Positions 52,211 through 60,762 of a DNA stretch of 64,000 nt are shown one piece after another (within the stretch, counting starts at the first letter, position 1; each line of letters begins with the position of its first letter). The position numbers and the translations under genes were made by a program. Source of the DNA: Geobacter sp. AOG2 (lineage in GTDB: Bacteria > Desulfobacterota > Desulfuromonadia > Geobacterales > Pseudopelobacteraceae); contig NZ_BLJA01000001.1 in NCBI RefSeq assembly GCF_019972295.1, forward strand, positions 1,086,049 through 1,150,048, given 5' to 3'. The notes beneath the pieces are model-generated. The model had not been told where the DNA came from. It saw only the letters and a list, made by a program, of their open reading frames with translations, and ran no database searches.

Positions 52211-53854
52211 ATGATGAAAAGCTATAAACATTGGGGGATCTTCTCCAAGATCATAAGTCTGTCGCTCTTGTCCTGGCTTGTCCTGGTGCTGGCGACCACA
52301 TTCGTGCTGGTGCCCTATATCCGGGGACTGATCATGAATGAGAAAAAGGACATGGTCCGCTTTCTGGTTGAGGAGGCGTCAACCATTCTGACTACCTACC
52401 AGAAGCAGGCCGAATCGGGGATACTTACCAAGGAGGATGCCCAGAAACGGGCCGCCGCAGATATTAAACAACTACGCTACGACGGCAAGGAATACTTCTT
52501 TATCAGCGATCTGGATAATCGTCTTGTGGCACATCCCCTGCGCCCCGAAAACGAAGGCAAGGACATGAGTTCCTTCAAGGACGCCGACGGAAAACTGATT
52601 TACCAGGAATTCACCCGGGCGGCATCGAATGATAAAGGTGGCGGGTTTGTCGCCTACCGTCAGATAAAGCCAAAGGAAAGCAAACCGCTGCCGAAACTTA
52701 GCTACACCAAGCTTTTCAAGCCGTGGGGCTGGGTTGTTGGGACCGGTATCTATATCGATGGCGTGGACCAGGACATGAGGACCGTCCAGGTTGCCATTGC
52801 CGGGGGACTCGTTGCTGTCCTGGTGCTCAGCGTCTTGCTGGCCCTGGTGGTTTCCCGCACCATCACCCGGCCGGTCAAGGAGGTGGTGGAAACCATCAGG
52901 GACATCGCCCAGGGCGAAGGCGACCTGACCAAGCGCCTGCCGATCCACGGCAATAACGAGATCGGCGAACTGAGCGAATGGTTCAATACCTTTGTGGACA
53001 AACTGCACGGGATCATCTCCCAGGTATCGGGCAGTGCCCTGCAACTGGCTTCGTCGGCCAGCGAACTGCAATCCACCTCCAAGGAAATGTCGCAAAGCGT
53101 TGCAAACCTTTCGTCCCAATCCACGTCCCTGGCAACCGCCGGGGAAGAAATGTCGGCCACATCCTCGGACATTGCCGGCAACTGCCACCACGCAGCCACC
53201 AATGCGGGTGGAGCCTCGGGCAAGGCTGCCGAGGGTGCCGCGGTCGTAAATCAGTCGATCCAGGTCATGCAGGCCATTGCCGAGCGGGTCAAGAATGCCT
53301 CCGATACGGTCGAGACGTTGGGTAACCGCTCCGATCAGATCGGTACCATCGTCGGGACCATCGAGGATATTGCCGACCAGACCAACCTGCTGGCCCTGAA
53401 TGCTGCCATCGAGGCGGCGCGTGCCGGAGAACAGGGGCGCGGTTTTGCCGTTGTGGCCGACGAGGTTCGGGCTCTTGCGGAACGCACGACGCGGGCCACC
53501 AAGGAGATCGGCGAGATGATCAAGGCAATCCAGAAGGAGACCAGAGAGGCGGTCCAGACGATGGAGCAGAGCGTTGCCCAGGTTGAGCAGGGGAGTACCC
53601 ATGCATCCGCCTCTGGCCGATCATTGCAGGAGATCCTGGACATCATCAACGACGTGACCGAACAGATCAGCCAGATTGCCACGGCAGCCGAGGAGCAGAC
53701 GGCCACGACGCGTGAGATCAGCAGTAACGTACTGAACCTGAATGAACTGGCACATCAGAACAACACGGCGATCCAGGAGACCGCAGTGGCGGCCAACGAC
53801 GTTTCCCAACAGGCCGAGGAACTGCAAAGGCTTGTGAACCAGTTCAAGCTGTAA
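52211..53854 (+). CDS. Methyl-accepting chemotaxis protein with Cache sensor (copy 2)
   Basis: This 547-residue chemoreceptor has the same layout and length as the preceding one. The N-terminal helix is similar, the Cache domain differs clearly ([29 protein letters not shown]), and the HAMP plus signalling domain is almost the same at the DNA level with a constant 1700-base offset. The signals sensed should therefore differ while the output is shared. The ATG at 52211 follows AAGGGAG. It is 56 bases after copy 1 and 18 bases before the STAS gene. Confidence 0.95.
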   Translation: MMKSYKHWGIFSKIISLSLLSWLVLVLATTFVLVPYIRGLIMNEKKDMVRFLVEEASTILTTYQKQAESGILTKEDAQKRAAADIKQLRYDGKEYFFISDLDNRLVAHPLRPENEGKDMSSFKDADGKLIYQEFTRAASNDKGGGFVAYRQIKPKESKPLPKLSYTKLFKPWGWVVGTGIYIDGVDQDMRTVQVAIAGGLVAVLVLSVLLALVVSRTITRPVKEVVETIRDIAQGEGDLTKRLPIHGNNEIGELSEWFNTFVDKLHGIISQVSGSALQLASSASELQSTSKEMSQSVANLSSQSTSLATAGEEMSATSSDIAGNCHHAATNAGGASGKAAEGAAVVNQSIQVMQAIAERVKNASDTVETLGNRSDQIGTIVGTIEDIADQTNLLALNAAIEAARAGEQGRGFAVVADEVRALAERTTRATKEIGEMIKAIQKETREAVQTMEQSVAQVEQGSTHASASGRSLQEILDIINDVTEQISQIATAAEEQTATTREISSNVLNLNELAHQNNTAIQETAVAANDVSQQAEELQRLVNQFKL

Positions 53855-53872
53855 CAGCAACTGGCGATTCTG

Positions 53873-54217
53873 ATGCAGACTACGTTGAGCGAATGTCAGG
53901 TTTGTCGTGTTTCGCTGGAAGGCGATTGGACCGTTAATGCGGTGGCAGACCGGATCCCCTGGATTGCCCGACAGTCCCATCTGATCTCGGAGCAGGCTTT
54001 ACGTTTTAGCGAGACCTCTCCTGATACCAGGATAATCACTGAGATCGACCTGCACGGAATCACTGCCCTGGATGAAAGCGGACGGCGGATGCTGGTGATG
54101 TGGTTGGGGCACCTGGACCACCGGGGTTTCAATCCGGTGATCAGGCACGCGGATGCGGAGTATTTGCAGGGTATTGATTGGCAGTTCTCATCACCTGTTG
54201 ATGAAGATTGCACGTAA
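53873..54217 (+). CDS. STAS-domain protein
   Basis: This 114-residue protein matches the STAS fold of anti-sigma-factor antagonists: an N-terminal strand (CRVSLEGDWTV), then EIDLHGITALDESGRRMLVMW with a possible phosphorylatable Ser in DESG, and a final strand-helix (FNPVIRHAD). It lies 18 bases after the second chemoreceptor and 51 bases before cheW, so it probably works in the same signalling module. No partner kinase or phosphatase is in the window. The ribosome binding site is weak. Confidence 0.75.
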   Translation: MQTTLSECQVCRVSLEGDWTVNAVADRIPWIARQSHLISEQALRFSETSPDTRIITEIDLHGITALDESGRRMLVMWLGHLDHRGFNPVIRHADAEYLQGIDWQFSSPVDEDCT

Positions 54218-54268
54218 TGGTATGGCAGATATATGAGTTAACCATCCACGGTACAAAGGGGGCATCTG

Positions 54269-54778
54269 ATGAGTAGTACGGCGCTTGTCAAGGTTCAAGA
54301 AAATGGAGGGGGCGGCCGAAGCGGTGAACTGATCCAACTGGTGAGTTTTCTGCTCAGCAATGAAGAATATGGTGTTGAGGTATTGAAGGTCCGCGAGATC
54401 ATCCGCATGCCTTCCATCACCAAGATGCCTAATACGCCGGATTATGTTGAGGGTATCATCAACCTGCGCGGCAAGGTGATCCCGATCATTTCGATGCGTC
54501 GGAGGTTCGATCTGCCGGAGAGTGACCATGACGGCCACACCCGCATCATGGTAATGGATGTGGCCGGCGGCCTGACCGGATTCATCGTGGATGGCGTATC
54601 CGAGGTGATCCGTATCCATAACGACGAGATTCAGCCGCCGCCCTCCATGGTGTCGGGAAGTATTGACCAGGATTTTATTACCGGCGTATTCAATCACGCA
54701 GATCGTCTCCTGATAATAATGGATGTGGACCTGATGTTCTCGCGGGATGAGCGTGAAAGCCTCAGTGGGATTCAGTAA
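54269..54778 (+). CDS. cheW: Chemotaxis coupling protein CheW
   Basis: CheW bridges chemoreceptors and the kinase CheA. The 169-residue protein has the double beta-barrel pattern: LIQLVSFLLSNEEYGVEVLKVREI in parts, MPNTPDYVEGIINLRGKVIPII in parts, GFIVDGVSEVIRI and a C-terminal LLIIMDVDLMFS. An extra Gly-rich N-terminus of about 20 residues precedes the domain. It follows two chemoreceptor genes and the STAS gene; CheA and CheY are not in the window. Confidence 0.95.
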   Translation: MSSTALVKVQENGGGGRSGELIQLVSFLLSNEEYGVEVLKVREIIRMPSITKMPNTPDYVEGIINLRGKVIPIISMRRRFDLPESDHDGHTRIMVMDVAGGLTGFIVDGVSEVIRIHNDEIQPPPSMVSGSIDQDFITGVFNHADRLLIIMDVDLMFSRDERESLSGIQ

Positions 54779-55393
54779 AAATCTTTTCTCCGGACACCGG
54801 AATCTCCCGGTCTTCCTATGCCGAGGTGGTAAGTAAAATCTGGTTTACATTAGTTGTGTAAAAAAAACCGACAGGGCTTATTGATAACTTTACAAAGATT
54901 TTGATAAAAAGGAAATCTTCATCAGGGGTCGGATCAGAGCCTGGTACCCTCCAATTTCGCTTGATGCAGGTTTAAAAATTTGCTAGAAACTCATTCATAA
55001 AAAATTTATCACTGTTTTTTCCAAGAGAAACAGAGGCCTCGAATTCATGGCGGTAATGTGCTGTGTATTCGGGGTTTTTTTGTAAACGCTCTTTGCCGTT
55101 CTTTCAGGTTTTTCGTTTTCATTAAGGACCAATTCTTGCAAATGTTTTTGATGCTGAAGCCAGTTGTTTGTGGACGGGCAGGTAGAGCACCGGGGACCAA
55201 AGAGGCACACCGGCATGTTGCGGGTGTTCTTTGAGACAAATCTGGAGTTGTGCCCTAAACACCGCGTGCCCCCGCTCTCCGGTGTTTGGCCGTTTGAAGC
55301 CGCAATAAGACGGAATCTGATCCACTATGGGAACTTCGCTGGCACCGGGTCATTGACGGATACGGTTGCCACTCAAGAGGGTTTAGGAACATT
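54779..55393. other. 615-base intergenic region without a clear gene
   Basis: The left half (54840-55080) is AT-rich. The right half is GC-richer; on the minus strand a frame of about 110 codons (about 55330 down to 54995) is open and includes a cysteine-bearing stretch (CLFGPRCSTCPS) but has no ribosome binding site, is close to a run of T and matches no family I know. No promoter was placed with confidence for the kinase gene starting at 55394. Confidence 0.4.
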
Positions 55394-56764
55394 ATGAACG
55401 AAAGCTTTTTTCAGACTGTTTTCGAGCAGGCGTCGGACGGGATCGTCCTGATCGACGGCTCCAGCAGATACCTGCTGGAGGCCAATAAGGCCTTTGAGGA
55501 GTTGGTTGGCTATCCAGAAGAGCTGTTGTTCTCCCTGACCCTCAATGATTTTATCGACCTTTCTCCGGTAGGGATCGAGATGCTTTATAAGCATGTCCTT
55601 TCCAGGAATGAACAGTATATCGGCGAACTGAAATGCCGGCGGTCGGACGGTAGTCTGATTGACGTGGAGTTAAGGCTGAGCCTGCTTCACTTCGAGGGTA
55701 AGGAGGTTTTTTGCGCTTTTATCCGCGATGTCACCATGTACCGGCACGTGGAAAAGGACCTCCTGGAAACGGGCGGCAGGTTCCGTCAGGCGGTCTTTTC
55801 CGCGCCGTTCCCCATCATGATTCATACTGAGGACGGCGTAGTTGTGATGATCAACAGCGAATGGTCGAGACGAACCGGTTATTCCTTCAAGGATATCCCC
55901 ACGATCGATGCCTGGGTGAAGAAGGCCTTCGGCGCCGAGTCTGTTTCGATGTGCGATAAGTTTGGGTTTCTGTATAAAACCAAGGCTCCCTGTACGTATG
56001 AGGAACTTCCGGTAACTACCAACAGCGGTGAGAAGCTTGTGTGGAATTTTAGTTCGGCCCCCGCAGGTGTGCTTCCCGATGAGCGCCGTCTGTTCATCAC
56101 CATGGCCATGGATGTAACCGCAAGCAAGCATACCGAGGCCGATCTCGAGTCGTCGCTTCATGAAAAGGATGTCATGCTGCGGGAGGTCCACCATCGGGCA
56201 AAGAATAATATGCAGGTCATCATGAGTCTGCTCAGCCTACAGTCAAGGTACGTAAGCAACCCCGAAACTCAGGACTTTTTCAAGGAGAGCCAGGAAAGAG
56301 TCAGGGCCATGGTGCTTATTCATGAAATGCTGTGCAACTCCAGCAGCCAGGCACGGATCGATTTCAATGAGTATGCGCGAGGCTTGGTGGGAAGCATCAT
56401 AAGCGCTTACAGTCCCGACCAGAGTTCACTTCAGGTGGAAATGCGTATCGGCCGGATAATGGTCAGCCTGGACATAGCAGTGCCGTGCGGCCTTATTATC
56501 CATGAACTGGTTTCCAATAGCCTGAAACACGGTTTCCCGGATGTCCGGAAAGGGACGATCATCATCGATTTTGAGCGCGACGAGTCGGGTTTGTACACAC
56601 TTGTGGTGGGTGACAACGGTATCGGCCTTCCCAAGGGACTCAATATGGAGATGCCGGGTACGCTCGGCCTGAGCCTGATCAACACGTTGACAAAGCAGCT
56701 TCAGGGGGTTGCCGAATTCGTTGGCACCTCAGGGACCGTTTGCAAAGTATCATTCAGAGGATAG
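55394..56764 (+). CDS. Soluble PAS-PAS histidine kinase (HisKA_2 type)
   Basis: This 456-residue kinase has two PAS domains (about 5-120 and 130-245), then a HisKA_2 dimerisation/phospho-acceptor domain (LREVHHRAKNNMQVIMSLL, His in VHHRAKNN) and an HATPase domain (IIHELVSNSLKHGFP, GDNGIGLP). No membrane helix is present, so it senses an internal signal. It is followed after 12 bases by a receiver-PAS-GGDEF-EAL protein, its likely phosphorylation target. Confidence 0.92.
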   Translation: MNESFFQTVFEQASDGIVLIDGSSRYLLEANKAFEELVGYPEELLFSLTLNDFIDLSPVGIEMLYKHVLSRNEQYIGELKCRRSDGSLIDVELRLSLLHFEGKEVFCAFIRDVTMYRHVEKDLLETGGRFRQAVFSAPFPIMIHTEDGVVVMINSEWSRRTGYSFKDIPTIDAWVKKAFGAESVSMCDKFGFLYKTKAPCTYEELPVTTNSGEKLVWNFSSAPAGVLPDERRLFITMAMDVTASKHTEADLESSLHEKDVMLREVHHRAKNNMQVIMSLLSLQSRYVSNPETQDFFKESQERVRAMVLIHEMLCNSSSQARIDFNEYARGLVGSIISAYSPDQSSLQVEMRIGRIMVSLDIAVPCGLIIHELVSNSLKHGFPDVRKGTIIIDFERDESGLYTLVVGDNGIGLPKGLNMEMPGTLGLSLINTLTKQLQGVAEFVGTSGTVCKVSFRG

Positions 56765-56776
56765 GCCCCGGGGGGA

Positions 56777-58936
56777 ATGACGAGAATGTCCGGTAAGGTT
56801 AAAATTCTGGTCGTTGAGGATGAAGCCGTTGTCGCTGAAGACCTCAAGCAGACCTTGATCGGGATGGGATATGACGTGCCCGCTGTGGTCTATTCGGGGG
56901 AGCGTGTCCTTGAGGCGACGGAGGAGGAACAGCCGGAGCTCATTCTGATGGATATTTCTCTCGGGCGGGGCGACGACGGTATTACGGCCGCCGGGAGGCT
57001 CCGAGCCCGTTTCGATATACCGGTGATCTATCTCTCCTTTCTTGCTGACGACGATACGTTTCAACGCTCGCTCCTGACTGGTCCCTTTGCTTTCCTCATG
57101 AAGCCGTTTGACTCCCTGCGCCTTCGCCAGACCATAGAAATAGCGCTTGCCAAACATGCGATCGAAAAAAAATTGAAGGAGAGCGGAGAACACTACCGCA
57201 CGATCTTCGAGGTAAGCGGCAGCGCAATGATGATCGTTGACGAAAACGGCACTATTGCCATGGTCAACGAAGAATTCGCGCAGTTGTCCGGGTACTCGAA
57301 GGAGGAAGTCGAATGTCGGAAGGAATGGTCTGACTTCTTTGTGATGGAGCAATTCGCTGCCAAAGAGATACAGCAATGCCTGAGAGGAGCTGCAGGCGGA
57401 GCGGTTTCACTGGATAATGTTTCCTTGTTTATCGGCAGCAACCAACGTACCAGCTATGTTTGCACCAAGATTAAAAAAGTGCCCGGCACGGAGCGGTGTG
57501 TCGTGTCGATGATCGACATAACTGAGATCAAGAGGGCCGAAGAAGAGATTCGTGCCCTCAATGCAGAATTGATCAAGGTCAATACTCTCCTCAAGCAGGA
57601 GGTCGCCGAACGCAGAAATTCGGAAAAGCAACTCCAGCATCAGGCGAATCACGACTCTCTTACCGGTCTTCCCAACCGGGAGTTGCTCTTTGACCGTCTG
57701 AAACAAGCCCTGGCTTACGAAGATCGGCATAACAACCTGCTGGCCCTGATGATCCTCGATCTTGACAACTTTAAGGCGATTAACGATACGCTCGGTCACG
57801 TTGTCGGGGATATTCTCCTGAAGGATGTGGCCAAACGTCTCCAGCAGTGCATGCGGCAGTACGACACGGTCGCCAGGTTTGGGGGTGACGAATTCGTCAT
57901 CGTTGTCAACGAGATGCCGGATATCCACGACATCGTCAAATTTGCCGAAAAGGTGCTGGAGCTGTTTCAGCGCCCCTTCTATATCCTTGACCAACCAACC
58001 TACGTTACGACCAGCATCGGGATTTCCATCTATCCGCTTCAGAGTACCACGGTCGAAGGCTTGCTGAAGACGGCCGATATAGCCATGTATCAGGCCAAAA
58101 GGGAAGGGAAGAATTCGTTTCAGTTCTTCACCGAATCAATGGCTCTCAAGAGTGACGAACGCGCCATCATGAAAAAACGGCTGCGGTCTGCATTGGAACG
58201 GGAAGAGTTCCTGCCCCATTACCAACCGCGCATCGACGCCACCACCGGGAAGATTACCGGGATGGAGGCTTTGATGCGCTGGCAACCCCGAGGAGCTCCC
58301 CTGGCCTTTCCCGCGGAGTTCTTTCCCATGCTTGAGGAGAGCGGTCTGATCATCCCGGCGGGTGAGTGGCTGCTGGATATGGTGTGTCGCCAGAATAAGG
58401 CGTGGCAGGAGAGGGGGATGGAACCGCTCCGCGTGGCGGTGAACACGTCGGCGCGACAGTTCCATCAGGAGGACTTCACGGAAAAGGTATCCCAGGCCCT
58501 CGCAAGCACTCGGCTCGATCCGCATTATCTGGAAATCGAACTGCCGGAAAAGATCATCATGGACAACATCACCGAAAGCGTGCGCAAGCTTGGAGAATTA
58601 AGGGAGATCGGCGTCAAGATCTCCATCGACAATTTTGGCACGGGCTATTCATCGCTCAGTTACCTGAATAGGCTCCCCATTGATGAACTGCAGATCGATA
58701 AATCCCTGGTCAACAGCATTACCGTCGATCCGGGCGAAGCGATGGTTGTTTCCGCAATCATAACCATGGGGCACAGTCTGGGCAAAAAGCTTGTTGCCGA
58801 AGGGGTTGAATCGGAGGAACAATACGTGTTCCTCGCACAGCAGCGGTGCGAGGAGATGCAGGGGCACTATTTCAGCAGGCCGCTTCCACCGGATGATTTT
58901 GAAAAACTGGTGCGGCTGTTTCCTATTCCAACGTAA
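56777..58936 (+). CDS. Receiver-PAS-GGDEF-EAL cyclic-di-GMP protein
   Basis: This 719-residue protein has a receiver (about 6-125; phospho-Asp in LILMDISLG), PAS (about 140-250), a coiled coil, GGDEF (about 290-455) and EAL (about 470-715). The cyclase site is intact (RFGGDEF) and an inhibitory RxxD site lies five residues before it (RQYD). In the EAL domain EALMRW, VAVNTSARQF, AEGVE and QGHYFSRP are present, but the usual DDFGTG is DNFGTG, which may weaken metal binding. Net output (synthesis or breakdown of cyclic-di-GMP) is undecided. It is paired with the HisKA_2 kinase upstream. Confidence 0.94.
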   Translation: MTRMSGKVKILVVEDEAVVAEDLKQTLIGMGYDVPAVVYSGERVLEATEEEQPELILMDISLGRGDDGITAAGRLRARFDIPVIYLSFLADDDTFQRSLLTGPFAFLMKPFDSLRLRQTIEIALAKHAIEKKLKESGEHYRTIFEVSGSAMMIVDENGTIAMVNEEFAQLSGYSKEEVECRKEWSDFFVMEQFAAKEIQQCLRGAAGGAVSLDNVSLFIGSNQRTSYVCTKIKKVPGTERCVVSMIDITEIKRAEEEIRALNAELIKVNTLLKQEVAERRNSEKQLQHQANHDSLTGLPNRELLFDRLKQALAYEDRHNNLLALMILDLDNFKAINDTLGHVVGDILLKDVAKRLQQCMRQYDTVARFGGDEFVIVVNEMPDIHDIVKFAEKVLELFQRPFYILDQPTYVTTSIGISIYPLQSTTVEGLLKTADIAMYQAKREGKNSFQFFTESMALKSDERAIMKKRLRSALEREEFLPHYQPRIDATTGKITGMEALMRWQPRGAPLAFPAEFFPMLEESGLIIPAGEWLLDMVCRQNKAWQERGMEPLRVAVNTSARQFHQEDFTEKVSQALASTRLDPHYLEIELPEKIIMDNITESVRKLGELREIGVKISIDNFGTGYSSLSYLNRLPIDELQIDKSLVNSITVDPGEAMVVSAIITMGHSLGKKLVAEGVESEEQYVFLAQQRCEEMQGHYFSRPLPPDDFEKLVRLFPIPT

Positions 58937-58996
58937 GTTGGTGGGGGTCGGGATGGGGACAAATTTATTAATGTTGGAGGCCGATAGTCCGCAACG

Positions 58997-60526
58997 TTAG
59001 CTGGTTACAAAGATGATGTTCCCTTCGAAGGCTTTCTCAAATAAGTCTTTTTTTGCGTTACCGCCGAATATCTCAACCGAGATGTCCTCGGTCCCCAAGA
59101 GTTTCATCCTGTAGTCATTCCCGCTGTGGACGAGTTCCACCACCTCCACCAGGCAACTCCTGCGTCGGTCAAGGCCATCGGCGAGACGCAGGATTCCCCC
59201 TAGCCGGCAGACGGTCTGCTGGTCTTTTTCCGGCATGCGCAGGAATTCAACATGTTTTTTTTTGGGGAGCGACTTGCGGTGGTAGCGGGCGATATGGGCG
59301 ATCATCTCACGCTCCTGAGGGGCAAACCCGAACAGATCCGCATGGCGGATCAGGTGGTAGGAATGTTTGTGATGGCTACTGTAACTGATGAAGTAGCCTA
59401 TGTCGTGCAGGTAGGCCGCCGCTTCGAGCATTTTTCGCTCCACTTTCTTCAGGCGGAATTCTTTGGCCAGGGAGTCAAAGATGGCCAGAGCCATACCGGC
59501 CACATGTCGGGAGTGGGATTCGTCACAGTGACAGGAACGGGCGAACTCCAGAACCGACTGGCGCCAATTGCGCTGCCCCTCTTCCACCGGCATGAGTCCG
59601 AGGCGTTTCATGCATCTGATAATCAGCCCCTCGCGGATGCCTCGCTCGTTAACCAACAGTGTATTGGCGCCAAAAAAGCGCATGAGTTCGTCGACAACTC
59701 CCAAGCCGGCCACGATGATGTCGGACCGATCAGGATTCAGACCAGGTACCGCGCGTCTTCCCTTGATATCCCGCCGCATCAGCATCGCCAGCAGGTGCAC
59801 CAGTTCGGAGCGCATGGTCTCGTAGCCGTGGACCGACGAGTACTCCTGCCGCCGCATGTTCATAACCATGTAGCCCAGGGAGGTGATGGTGCCGCCGGAG
59901 CCGATGAATGTCTGGACGGAGATTTTCTGCCCGGAAAAGGCCTTCTTGAGCTCTGCCCGCACATAACGCTGAAATTTTTGGAAATCGCCGGGCCTGATCG
60001 GGTCGGTGGGGAAAAATCGTTCAGTCAGCACCACGGCGCCCAGGTCAAGGGAATAGCACTCTTCAACATGGTTTCCCAAGGCCGTGACGATCTCAACGCT
60101 GCCGCCGCCAATGTCGATCATGGCATAGCGCTTGCCGTTCATCTCGAAGTTGTGCAGAGCGGATATGGCGGCCAGTTCTGCCTCCTCTTCGCCGGAAATG
60201 ACCCGGATCTCCCGGCTTAGCTCGCGGCTCAGGACCTCCACCAATTCGGGGCCGTTGGTTGCACTTCTGACGGCGCTGGTGGCTACCGCCTCGACATCGG
60301 TCACTTTCAGACCGTCAATCAGTTTGCGGATACGACTGATGGCCTCAACTGCCCGTGTGAAAGCCGCAGGAGATATGGCTCCGGTCTTGCTGAGTTGTTC
60401 ACCGAGCCGTACAGTGGCCTTCTCATCGTCCAACACCATGAAGCGTCCTTGCTGGTCCGCTTCGACCACAATACAGCGAATGGAGTTTGTTCCTATATCG
60501 ATAGCGGCAAGTCGTGTTTTTTTCAT
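58997..60526 (-). CDS. Ppx/GppA-family exopolyphosphatase / pppGpp phosphatase with HD domain
   Basis: This 509-residue protein has the two actin-like ASKHA domains of Ppx/GppA (AAIDIGTNSIRCIVVE at the N-terminus, then IDIGGGSVEIVTA and GSGGTITSLGYM) and a C-terminal HD-type domain (AAYLHDIGYFISYSSHHKHSYHLI). The family removes terminal phosphate from polyphosphate or pppGpp; which one applies cannot be told. The ATG at 60526 is chosen because the ASKHA motif then starts at residue 8; the 36-residue upstream extension has no support. It is convergent with the GGDEF-EAL gene. Confidence 0.92.
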   Translation of the reverse strand: MKKTRLAAIDIGTNSIRCIVVEADQQGRFMVLDDEKATVRLGEQLSKTGAISPAAFTRAVEAISRIRKLIDGLKVTDVEAVATSAVRSATNGPELVEVLSRELSREIRVISGEEEAELAAISALHNFEMNGKRYAMIDIGGGSVEIVTALGNHVEECYSLDLGAVVLTERFFPTDPIRPGDFQKFQRYVRAELKKAFSGQKISVQTFIGSGGTITSLGYMVMNMRRQEYSSVHGYETMRSELVHLLAMLMRRDIKGRRAVPGLNPDRSDIIVAGLGVVDELMRFFGANTLLVNERGIREGLIIRCMKRLGLMPVEEGQRNWRQSVLEFARSCHCDESHSRHVAGMALAIFDSLAKEFRLKKVERKMLEAAAYLHDIGYFISYSSHHKHSYHLIRHADLFGFAPQEREMIAHIARYHRKSLPKKKHVEFLRMPEKDQQTVCRLGGILRLADGLDRRRSCLVEVVELVHSGNDYRMKLLGTEDISVEIFGGNAKKDLFEKAFEGNIIFVTS

Positions 60527-60586
60527 CGCAGGCCTCTTACATCGAAAATTGATAACGGATTGAGTACTTGTCGAGTAGCAGTGTAA

Positions 60587-60614
60587 GGGCCTGAGATGGT
60601 TCGTCGTCAGGCCC
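60587..60614. terminator. Hairpin between the transglutaminase-like gene and ppx
   Basis: GGGCCTGA and TCAGGCCC form a perfect 8-bp stem with a 12-base loop. There is no T-tract, so termination is only possible, not clear. Confidence 0.35.
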
Positions 60615-60762
60615 CGCCACGAATAGACCCGCATGATACGGTGTCTTTGGTCTTCTTAAATGATACTAGCCCGTTTCGATGGGTTGGCAAATCCCGCTTC
60701 GACCGAAAGAAACAAATTATTGTATGCATTGGGCTGATTAATGCAAGTGTTACGACGCGCTG

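Noticed and set aside
55334-55360. TGGCAC followed by TTGA before the HisKA_2 kinase gene
   Set aside because: The spacing between the -24 and -12 parts is two bases too long for sigma-54.
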